A DNA stretch of 10,863 nucleotides. It comes from JBBAFB01 sp041655595 (GTDB taxonomy: Bacteria > Bacillota > DULZ01). The notes beneath the pieces were generated by a model. It did no database searches. It had not been told where the DNA came from and saw only the letters and a program-made list of their open reading frames with translations. The translations under genes and the position numbers were made by a program. The first letter of the stretch is position 1. Each line of letters starts with the position of its first letter. Positions 1 through 5,144 of this stretch are shown here, piece after piece. Location of the stretch: contig JBBAFB010000072.1 in assembly GCA_041655595.1 (NCBI GenBank), positions 1 through 10,863 of the forward strand. Direction: 5' to 3'.

Positions 1-1
1 C

Positions 2-487
2 TTTGAAAAGGTGGAGGAGCAGGTAGTCAGGTCCTTATTTACTGCGGCCGGCGTAGGAATCATGATTGAAGCCAAGGCTTTTATCTCCGGTGCAGCAGGA
101 GGCTGTCAGGCTGAAATCGGGTCTGCAGCCTGTATGGCAGCGGCAGCCGGTGTGGAATTAATGGGCGGTTCGCCCTATGAGGCAATAAATGCGGGGGCTA
201 TTGCTTTAAAAAACATGTTAGGGTTGGTTTGCGATCCGGTAGCAGGTTTGGTGGAGGTTCCCTGTATTAAAAGAAATGCCATTGGAACGGCAAATGCTTT
301 AGTAGCAATTGATATGTCGTTGGCCGGCATCAAAAGTCTGATACCCCTTGATGAGGTGATTTTAGCTATGAGGGAGGTAGGTCTTTCCATTCCCATTAGC
401 CTCAAAGAAACAGCTAAGGGAGGCTTAGCCAATACCCCATGTGCCCGCAAGCTGGAAAGGGAACTAAATTTGGGAATATTTGAATAG
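2..487 (+). CDS. sdaAA: L-serine dehydratase, iron-sulfur-dependent, alpha subunit (3' part)
   Basis: This is the C-terminal part of the catalytic alpha subunit of the Fe-S L-serine dehydratase, a cytoplasmic enzyme that deaminates L-serine to pyruvate and ammonia. The reading frame is open to the left edge, so the real start lies outside; the GTG at 11 is internal. The 161 visible residues carry the family signatures GAAGGCQAEIGSAACMA, CDPVAGLVEVPCIKRNA and a C-terminal TPCARKLE. Counting from the first visible residue, cysteines at about 35, 77 and 88 (spacings 42 and 11) match the three [4Fe-4S] ligands of this family as I recall them, so the cluster site looks intact. In two-subunit enzymes the beta subunit gene (sdaAB) usually lies just upstream, here outside the window. 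glyA follows after 175 bp. No strong terminator separates the two genes, so readthrough is possible. Confidence in the family is high. Confidence 0.95.
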   Translation, partial: FEKVEEQVVRSLFTAAGVGIMIEAKAFISGAAGGCQAEIGSAACMAAAAGVELMGGSPYEAINAGAIALKNMLGLVCDPVAGLVEVPCIKRNAIGTANALVAIDMSLAGIKSLIPLDEVILAMREVGLSIPISLKETAKGGLANTPCARKLERELNLGIFE

Positions 488-497
488 TAGCAAAGGT

Positions 498-528
498 TTG
501 CAGGTAAATACTTAGGGTAAACTATAAT
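498..528 (+). promoter_or_regulatory. possible sigma-A promoter for glyA
   Basis: A perfect -10 hexamer TATAAT is at 523-528. The best -35 candidate, TTGCAG at 498-503, is weak (3 of 6) and the 19-bp spacing is long. Transcription would begin near 535 and give a leader of roughly 125 nt before glyA. A second TATAAT at 635-640 lacks a -35 and lies too close to the ribosome binding site to be convincing. The leader is AT-rich and I see no riboswitch or attenuator in it. Confidence 0.35.
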
Positions 529-662
529 TGTTAGCAGTTTTTTGCAGGAAACAAAATTTCAGTGTAGAAGTTTAGGAAAATATGGTTATTTATTTAAGTA
601 AGCCTTAGTTAAAGATCTTGTGTTAAATAATAATTATAATTAAAGTTAAGGGAGGAGTTTTT

Positions 663-1904
663 ATGAAGCATTTACAAAAATATGATCCGGAAATTGCAGG
701 GGCAATAAAATCTGAAATAAAAAGACAAAATGATAAAATTGAACTGATTGCCTCTGAAAATTTTGTTTCTTATGCGGTATTAGAAGCCCTGGGATCTGTT
801 TTAACTAACAAGTATGCGGAAGGCTATCCGGGGAAAAGGTATTATGGTGGCTGCGAATATGTTGATATAGCGGAAAATTTAGCTCGTGATCGGGTTAAAA
901 AGCTGTTTGATGCAGAGCATGCCAATGTGCAACCTCACTCAGGTGCTAATGCCAATATGGGTGTCTATTTAGCGGTTTTGAAACCGGGGGATACTGTTTT
1001 AGGGATGAATTTATCTCACGGGGGCCATTTAACCCACGGCAGTCCTGTTAATATTTCCGGCCTTTATTACAACTTCGTTGCTTATGGTGTGGACTCTGCA
1101 AGCCATCTTATAGATTATGATTTTGTCAGGGAGCAGGCTTTAAAATATAGACCGAAATTATTGGTGGCCGGTGCCAGTGCCTATCCTAGGTTAATTGATT
1201 TTCAAACTATGAAGGAAATAGCCGATGAGGTAGGTTGTTTATTCATGGTGGATATGGCCCATATTGCGGGCTTAGTTGCTACCGATCTTCACCCTTCCCC
1301 CGTGCCTTACGCTGATTTTGTTACATCCACTACCCATAAAACCTTAAGGGGACCGAGAGGCGGTTTAATACTTTGTAAGCAAGAACATGCCGCTTCCATA
1401 GATAAAGCTATTTTCCCAGGTTTACAGGGAGGGCCTTTAATGCATGTTATAGCCGCTAAAGCAGTATCTTTTAAAGAGGCCCTGGAGGATGATTTTAAAA
1501 CATATCAGCAACAAATTTTAAAAAATGCGAAAACCTTGGCCGCTGCTTTGCTGAATAAAGGATTTAGCTTGGTATCGGGGGGTACGGATAATCATTTATT
1601 ATTGGTGGATCTTAGCAACAGAGACATAACCGGTAAGGAAGCGGAATCCCGTCTGGATGAGATCGGTATTACTGTTAATAAAAATTCTATCCCCTTTGAT
1701 ACTACCTCCCCCATGATTACCAGCGGCATGCGTCTGGGAACCCCGGCAATGACTACCAGGGGTTTTAAAGAAAGTGAAATGGAGGAGATAGCCTCCTTAA
1801 TTGACATTGCTCTTTCCTCTGCATACGGGGCAAAAAAACAGGAGCTGGCCGACAGAGTGGCCGAAATTTGCGGCAAATATCCAATTTATCAGGAGCTACT
1901 ATAA
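663..1904 (+). CDS. glyA: serine hydroxymethyltransferase
   Basis: This cytoplasmic, PLP-dependent enzyme interconverts L-serine plus tetrahydrofolate with glycine plus 5,10-methylenetetrahydrofolate, the main source of one-carbon units. The 413-residue length is normal for bacterial GlyA. Visible signatures include the N-terminal IELIASENF (26-34), YAEGYPGKRYYGGCEYVD (51-68), the HSGANAN loop (92-98), the PLP-ring segment MVDMAHIAGLVA (195-206) and STTHKTLRGPRGG (222-234), in which K226 is the PLP-linked lysine. The start is ATG at 663 with GGGAGGAG at 650-657 placed 5 nt upstream. It follows the serine dehydratase gene, so two competing serine-consuming enzymes lie side by side. A strong intrinsic terminator lies 7 bp after the stop. 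No key residue is missing and the assignment is secure. Confidence 0.98.
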   Translation: MKHLQKYDPEIAGAIKSEIKRQNDKIELIASENFVSYAVLEALGSVLTNKYAEGYPGKRYYGGCEYVDIAENLARDRVKKLFDAEHANVQPHSGANANMGVYLAVLKPGDTVLGMNLSHGGHLTHGSPVNISGLYYNFVAYGVDSASHLIDYDFVREQALKYRPKLLVAGASAYPRLIDFQTMKEIADEVGCLFMVDMAHIAGLVATDLHPSPVPYADFVTSTTHKTLRGPRGGLILCKQEHAASIDKAIFPGLQGGPLMHVIAAKAVSFKEALEDDFKTYQQQILKNAKTLAAALLNKGFSLVSGGTDNHLLLVDLSNRDITGKEAESRLDEIGITVNKNSIPFDTTSPMITSGMRLGTPAMTTRGFKESEMEEIASLIDIALSSAYGAKKQELADRVAEICGKYPIYQELL

Positions 1905-1911
1905 AACAATC

Positions 1912-1939
1912 AAACACCCTTTTCAAGGGGTGTTTTTTT
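1912..1939 (+). terminator. intrinsic terminator of glyA
   Basis: AAACACCC (1912-1919) pairs with GGGTGTTT (1928-1935), and two further inner pairs close a TTCA loop. The stem runs into a T-rich tract (1933-1939, then another run of T to 1949). It lies immediately after the glyA stop, a textbook position. Confidence 0.92.
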
Positions 1940-1965
1940 CTTTTTTTTTGAAAATAAAAAAACAC

Positions 1966-1994
1966 TTGCACTTTGCACCGGTCTAATTTATATT
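1966..1994 (+). promoter_or_regulatory. sigma-A promoter for arcC
   Basis: The -35 TTGCAC (1966-1971), a 17-bp spacer and the -10 TATATT (1989-1994) give a good sigma-A match directly downstream of the glyA terminator. Transcription would start near 2001, leaving a leader of about 105 nt before the carbamate kinase start. That leader can form a long-range stem (2029-2080). Confidence 0.65.
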
Positions 1995-2028
1995 TAATTA
2001 GATAATTAAATTTAAACAACCTTTTTTT

Positions 2029-2080
2029 CTTGGCTGAATAACGATTGGCATGATAGCAATGCTTTGGTTTTTCAGACAAG
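2029..2080 (+). promoter_or_regulatory. possible structured leader of arcC
   Basis: CTTGGCTGAA (2029-2038) and TTCAGACAAG (2071-2080) are complementary over 9 of 10 positions, with one internal G/A mismatch. They enclose 32 nt that include a smaller ATTG/CAAT pair (2044-2047 with 2057-2060). The element lies wholly inside the predicted untranslated leader and ends 16 nt before the Shine-Dalgarno. There is no T tract after it, so it is not a terminator. It matches no riboswitch class I know and may be coincidental. Confidence 0.25.
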
Positions 2081-2105
2081 TTAGCTAGGTTAAGTCGGAG
2101 GGCGA

Positions 2106-3047
2106 ATGATGGACTTAGTGGTGGTCGCTTTAGGGGGCAATGCAATTTTGCAGCCGAAGCAAAAGGGTACAATCGAAGAACAACTGGCTAATGTCAGTTA
2201 CAGTGCACGGCAAATCGTTAAGCTGGTGCAAAAGGGAAAACAGGTGGTAGTTACTCATGGGAACGGGCCTCAAGTGGGGAATATATTACTCCAAAACACG
2301 GCTGCCAAAGAACAAGTGCCTGCCATGCCTTTAGACGTTTGCGGAGCAGAGAGCCAAGGTTTGCTGGGTTATATGATTCAACAAAGCATCAAGAATGAGC
2401 TGCAAAAAATGGGCTCAGATATAGGAGTTGTTACCGTTTTGACTCAAGTTGTGGTGGACAGGAAGGATAGTGCCTTTGCTAATCCGACAAAACCGGTGGG
2501 CCCTTTTTATAGCCGGGCGGAAGCGGAATTTTATATGAAAGAAAAAAATGAGCTCTGGATTGAGGACAGCGGTCGCGGGTGGCGGAAGGTGGTTCCTTCT
2601 CCCATTCCGAAGGATATAATTGAGTTGGAGATTATCCGTAGCTTGGTCCAAAAAAACTGCATTGTAATTGCCGCTGGCGGCGGAGGGATTCCCGTGGAAC
2701 GTAAAAGTTATCGCTTATCGGGAGTAGAGGCGGTCATTGATAAGGACCTAACCTCCAGCCTGCTGGCAAAAAAGTTGGGTGCCCGGATGCTGGTGATAGC
2801 TACCGATGTGGAAAGAGTTGCTATAAATTGGGGTACAGACAAGCAAAAAAGTTTGGAGAAACTGACTATTGCAGAAGCAAAAAAATATTTAAAGCAAGGT
2901 GAATTTCTGAAAGGCAGTATGGAGCCAAAAATAAAGGCGGCTATAAATTTTGTGGAAGCCGGAGGGGAAGCTTTGATTATTTCCCTTGCAAATTTAGAAA
3001 ATGGTTTTAAAGAAGGTCAAGGTACTAAGATTGTAGATAGTTTATAA
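2106..3047 (+). CDS. arcC: carbamate kinase
   Basis: This cytoplasmic amino-acid-kinase-fold enzyme catalyses carbamoyl phosphate plus ADP to ATP plus carbamate, usually as the last, energy-yielding step of arginine, agmatine or ureide fermentation. The 313-residue length is typical. Family motifs are VVVALGGNAI (5-14), VTHGNGPQVGNI (49-60), PLDVCGAESQG (75-85), NPTKPVGPFY (126-135), GWRKVVPSP (158-166), IAAGGGGIPV (188-197), the IDKDL nucleotide-site segment (211-215) and GSMEPKIKAA (270-279). Two ATG codons stand in tandem at 2106 and 2109. GGAGGG at 2097-2102 is 3 nt from the first and 6 nt from the second, so initiation at 2109 (312 residues) is at least as likely. The gene has its own promoter and terminator, and no arginine deiminase or carbamoyltransferase gene lies next to it. 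The carbamoyl phosphate source therefore cannot be read from this window. Confidence 0.96.
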   Translation: MMDLVVVALGGNAILQPKQKGTIEEQLANVSYSARQIVKLVQKGKQVVVTHGNGPQVGNILLQNTAAKEQVPAMPLDVCGAESQGLLGYMIQQSIKNELQKMGSDIGVVTVLTQVVVDRKDSAFANPTKPVGPFYSRAEAEFYMKEKNELWIEDSGRGWRKVVPSPIPKDIIELEIIRSLVQKNCIVIAAGGGGIPVERKSYRLSGVEAVIDKDLTSSLLAKKLGARMLVIATDVERVAINWGTDKQKSLEKLTIAEAKKYLKQGEFLKGSMEPKIKAAINFVEAGGEALIISLANLENGFKEGQGTKIVDSL

Positions 3048-3051
3048 AGTT

Positions 3052-3087
3052 GGCACCGGTCTAGGGCGAGACCGGTGTTCATTTTTT
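3052..3087 (+). terminator. intrinsic terminator of arcC
   Basis: CACCGGTCT (3054-3062) pairs perfectly with AGACCGGTG (3069-3077) around the loop AGGGCG. Two outer G-T pairs extend the stem, and six T follow at 3082-3087. It begins 5 bp after the arcC stop. Confidence 0.9.
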
Positions 3088-3124
3088 GGGGGACCTCAGC
3101 AGGCATTCCGGCTGTTTTAAAAAG

Positions 3125-3153
3125 TTTATTTTAAACTGCTGCTTTGCTATAAT
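3125..3153 (+). promoter_or_regulatory. extended -10 promoter for murI
   Basis: A perfect -10 TATAAT (3148-3153) is preceded by TG at 3145-3146, giving the extended -10 form TGC-TATAAT, which can compensate for the poor -35 (TTTATT, 3125-3130, 17-bp spacing). Transcription would begin near 3160, only about 13 nt before the upstream murI ATG candidate and about 40 nt before the second. A 6-bp inverted pair, CAGCAG (3097-3102) and CTGCTG (3136-3141), brackets the -35 region; its meaning is unclear. Confidence 0.6.
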
Positions 3154-3172
3154 GATTAGTGGTGGGAAATAG

Positions 3173-3979
3173 ATGCCTTTGGGGGGTAGAATCTATTTTA
3201 TGAATGATAAAGAAAAACCAATCGGCGTTTTTGATTCAGGTTTGGGAGGAGTTAGTGTTCTAAAGGAACTGTTGACTTATCTGCCGAATGAAAGCTTTAT
3301 TTATTACGCAGACAATTTAAATGCACCCTATGGCACGAAAAAATTGTGGCAGGTACAGGATTTTGCATTAACTGTGAGCGAGTTTCTTATTAATGAAAAG
3401 CAAGTTAAGGCCGTTGTGGTGGCTTGTAATACCGCTACCAGTGCGGCAATCAAGCTCCTCAGAAGCAGCTTTTCGGTACCTATTATCGGAATGGAGCCGG
3501 CCCTTAAGCCTGCAATAACAGCCGCAAACGGGAAGGGCATTTTAGTGATGGCTACCCCCATGACACTGAGAGAATCAAAGTTTCAGGAGCTAATGCAACG
3601 TTATGGAACCGGATCGCAAATTATTACTCTACCTTGTCCCGGCTTGGTAGAATTGATAGAATCAGGCCATATCGAGGGCAGGGAATTGGATACCTATCTG
3701 AAAAACTTATTTGCCGATATTGACAGGTCTGAAATTCAAACAGTTGTTCTGGGCTGCACCCATTACATTTTTATCCGTGAACAAATAGCCCGGTTCTTTC
3801 CCGGAGATACCCGGATTGTAGACGGAAATTTAGGAACTGCAAAACAACTAGCTAGGGTGTTGGCAAAGGAACAATTGCTCATCAAGGAGTTGTCCGGCAC
3901 CGATCGGGAAAGGGTAGAATGGTTTGCCTCCGGCGACCCGGCAGCAATCCTAAAAATGAAAAACTTAGCATTCAATTGA
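3173..3979 (+). CDS. murI: glutamate racemase
   Basis: This cytoplasmic, cofactor-independent racemase converts L-glutamate to D-glutamate for peptidoglycan precursors. With residues numbered from the ATG at 3173 (268 aa), the catalytic features are FDSGLGG (20-26, D21/S22), ADNLNAPYGTK (46-56), the first catalytic cysteine in ACNTATSA (C85), PCPGLVELIESG (154-165) and the second catalytic cysteine in GCTHY (C195, with H197). The GMEPALKPA segment (106-114) and THYIF in place of the common THYP suggest a clostridial variant of the family, but all catalytic residues are present. The start is uncertain. ATG 3173 has a weak GGTGGG 6 nt upstream, while ATG 3200 gives the more usual short N-terminus (MNDKEKPIGVF, 259 aa) but has only a distant G-run. 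The gene is transcribed alone. The family also contains other amino-acid racemases, but glutamate is the best call. Confidence 0.92.
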   Translation: MPLGGRIYFMNDKEKPIGVFDSGLGGVSVLKELLTYLPNESFIYYADNLNAPYGTKKLWQVQDFALTVSEFLINEKQVKAVVVACNTATSAAIKLLRSSFSVPIIGMEPALKPAITAANGKGILVMATPMTLRESKFQELMQRYGTGSQIITLPCPGLVELIESGHIEGRELDTYLKNLFADIDRSEIQTVVLGCTHYIFIREQIARFFPGDTRIVDGNLGTAKQLARVLAKEQLLIKELSGTDRERVEWFASGDPAAILKMKNLAFN

Positions 3980-3992
3980 ATAATTGAATTTT
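3970..3992 (+). terminator. weak AT-rich hairpin at the murI stop
   Basis: ATTCAATT (3970-3977) and AATTGAAT (3982-3989) form a perfect 8-bp stem with a GAAT loop, followed by a short T run (to 3991). The stem overlaps the murI stop codon. It has only two G-C pairs and a short T tract, so it is at best a weak terminator and may act as a 3'-end stabiliser. Confidence 0.35.
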
Positions 3993-4006
3993 ACTCATAT
4001 TTAATT

Positions 4007-4035
4007 TTGACATATTCCTTGTTAATTTTTATCCT
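4007..4035 (+). promoter_or_regulatory. sigma-A promoter for mrp
   Basis: A consensus -35 TTGACA (4007-4012), a 17-bp spacer and the -10 TATCCT (4030-4035) form a clear promoter. The likely transcription start near 4042 gives a leader of about 50 nt ending in a perfect Shine-Dalgarno. A spaced perfect palindrome (4021-4051) covers the -10 and start point, which suggests repressor control. Confidence 0.7.
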
Positions 4036-4051
4036 TTAGGTTAAAATTAAC
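4021..4051. promoter_or_regulatory. palindrome over the mrp promoter, possible operator
   Basis: GTTAATTTT (4021-4029) and AAAATTAAC (4043-4051) are perfect 9-bp inverted arms separated by 13 bp. The arm centres lie 22 bp apart, about two helical turns, so a protein dimer could contact one face of the DNA. The spacer contains the -10 element. It does not match the Fur, PerR, FNR or IscR consensus forms I know. In transcribed form only part would be in the RNA, so a DNA-level operator fits better than an RNA hairpin. AT-richness raises the chance of coincidence. Confidence 0.35.
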
Positions 4052-4090
4052 AGGTAAGCAAATTTAGCAACCAGTTTAGGAGGGATTATT

Positions 4091-4930
4091 TTGGCAGATA
4101 GAAACAACGAACAAGGCGGTGCTCAAGCAACTTGTGGCACCGGCACAGGCTCGGACCCCGCTTCTTTTCAAGTTCCGGAAAGCTCGTTTAATCATGTTAA
4201 GCGGGTAATTGCTGTTATGAGCGGCAAAGGGGGAGTGGGCAAATCAACAGTTACTGCACTTTTAGCCAGCAACTTGGCTAAGGCTAAATATAAGGTGGGA
4301 GTCCTGGATGCGGATATTACCGGGCCGAGTATACCTAAATTATTTGGTCTAAAGGATAAACCCTGGCAGGATGAAAGGGGAATCCTTCCGGTTGAAAGCA
4401 CCGGGGGCATAAAAATTATGTCCTTAAATCTTTTACTGCCGGATGAAACAGAACCGGTCATTTGGAGAGGTCCTTTGATTGGCTCTGCCATAAAACAATT
4501 CTGGACGGATGTAGTCTGGGGCGAGCTTGATTATTTAGTTCTTGATTTGCCTCCAGGGACCAGTGATGCCACCTTGACAGTTTTGCAATCTTTACCCCTG
4601 GATGGAGTAGTTATGGTCTCCACACCTCAGGAATTAGCCACGATGATTGTTATTAAGGCCGCTCGCATGGTGGATAAAATGGGTGTTCCGATGTTGGGCC
4701 TGGTTGAAAATATGAGTTACACAATATGCCCGCACTGCAATGAAAAAATTCGTTTGTTTGGGGATAGCAGGGCGGAGGATTTAGCGGAGGGAATGGGCCT
4801 GGATATCCTGGCAGTCTTACCGGTGGATCCCCAGTTAACTTCCTTGTCGGATGAAGGGCGTATTGAGGAATACGATTTGCAGCTCAATAAGTTGATTCAA
4901 ACGGTGACAGCAAAACTTCCCGTAGGCTAG
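4091..4930 (+). CDS. mrp: Mrp/ApbC-family P-loop ATPase, Fe-S cluster carrier
   Basis: This is a cytoplasmic Mrp/NBP35-family ATPase of the MinD/ParA class, known in relatives to bind and transfer [4Fe-4S] clusters to apo-proteins. The 279 residues contain the deviant Walker A GKGGVGKS (45-52), a switch region VLDADITGPSIPKLFG (71-86), the Walker B-like YLVLDLPPGTSD (148-159) and the cluster-binding CPHC (213-216) within SYTICPHCNEKIRLFG. The start is TTG at 4091, fixed by AGGAGGG at 4078-4084 with 6-nt spacing; no ATG upstream in frame competes. The roughly 35-residue N-terminal tail is hydrophilic, rich in Gly and Thr, with a single cysteine (C15). It lacks both the DUF59 domain of longer Mrp proteins and the multi-cysteine tail of many clostridial relatives. 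It stands alone between a clear promoter and two terminators. Clients cannot be named; Fe-S enzymes such as the upstream serine dehydratase are only candidates. Confidence 0.93.
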   Translation: MADRNNEQGGAQATCGTGTGSDPASFQVPESSFNHVKRVIAVMSGKGGVGKSTVTALLASNLAKAKYKVGVLDADITGPSIPKLFGLKDKPWQDERGILPVESTGGIKIMSLNLLLPDETEPVIWRGPLIGSAIKQFWTDVVWGELDYLVLDLPPGTSDATLTVLQSLPLDGVVMVSTPQELATMIVIKAARMVDKMGVPMLGLVENMSYTICPHCNEKIRLFGDSRAEDLAEGMGLDILAVLPVDPQLTSLSDEGRIEEYDLQLNKLIQTVTAKLPVG

Positions 4931-4965
4931 AGGCAATACGGGCTAATTAAATAACGATTGTTTTA

Positions 4966-5005
4966 AAAGGCATACGGCCGGAGGGTCTGTATGCCTTTGT
5001 TTTTT
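4966..5005 (+). terminator. intrinsic terminator of mrp, first of two
   Basis: AAAGGCATAC (4966-4975) pairs perfectly with GTATGCCTTT (4989-4998), extended inward by a G-T and a G-C pair, around a 9-nt loop. Six T follow at 5000-5005. It lies 35 bp after the mrp stop. Confidence 0.9.
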
Positions 5006-5016
5006 CTGTCAGGCTT

Positions 5017-5047
5017 AAAAACCTTGGGTTTCTATCAAGGTTTTTTT
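5017..5047 (+). terminator. second tandem terminator after mrp
   Basis: AAAAACCTTG (5017-5026) pairs with CAAGGTTTTT (5036-5045) around a 9-nt loop, with T running to 5047. Because A residues flank the left arm and T residues the right, it could also work on the opposite strand. It is the second hairpin within 80 bp and isolates the downstream gene from mrp transcription. Confidence 0.75.
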
Positions 5048-5070
5048 AAAGGCAATCAAATGCCCATTTT

Positions 5071-5100
5071 TTGAATTGATTTTTTTCATTGGCTCATAAT
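5071..5100 (+). promoter_or_regulatory. possible promoter of the sugar nucleotidyltransferase fusion gene
   Basis: TTGAAT (5071-5076), an 18-bp spacer and CATAAT (5095-5100) are a fair sigma-A match just downstream of the tandem terminators. Transcription would start near 5107, placing the GGGAGGAG sequence (5105-5112) at or over the mRNA 5' end. The exact start therefore decides whether that ribosome binding site is usable. Confidence 0.45.
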
Positions 5101-5123
5101 AACAGGGAGGAGAAGCTAGGTTT

Positions 5124-5144
5124 ATGCAAAGGGTGGTTAATTAA
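5124..5144 (+). CDS. possible six-codon upstream reading frame (MQRVVN)
   Basis: ATG at 5124 opens a six-codon frame, MQRVVN, that ends in TAA (5142-5144). The last A of that stop is the first base of the downstream ATG (TAATG), the arrangement typical of translational coupling. The strongest Shine-Dalgarno in the region, GGGAGGAG at 5105-5112, is 11 nt from this ATG but 31 nt from the main start, whose own site (GGGTGG, 5131-5136) is poorer. Only sequence evidence is available and it may be fortuitous. Confidence 0.3.
   Translation: MQRVVN

Noticed and set aside
488..662. A glycine or other riboswitch in the glyA leader.
   Set aside because: The region is AT-rich with no conserved riboswitch core, no paired terminator/antiterminator and no T tract.
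1765..2172. A 135-codon minus-strand open frame spanning the end of glyA and the start of arcC.
   Set aside because: It overlaps two secure genes, a terminator and a promoter, has low-complexity Lys/Phe-rich composition from AT-rich DNA, and lacks a ribosome binding site.
5051..5071. A third terminator-like hairpin (GGCA/TGCC followed by T residues).
   Set aside because: The stem is only 4 bp and would be unstable; the two hairpins just upstream already explain termination.
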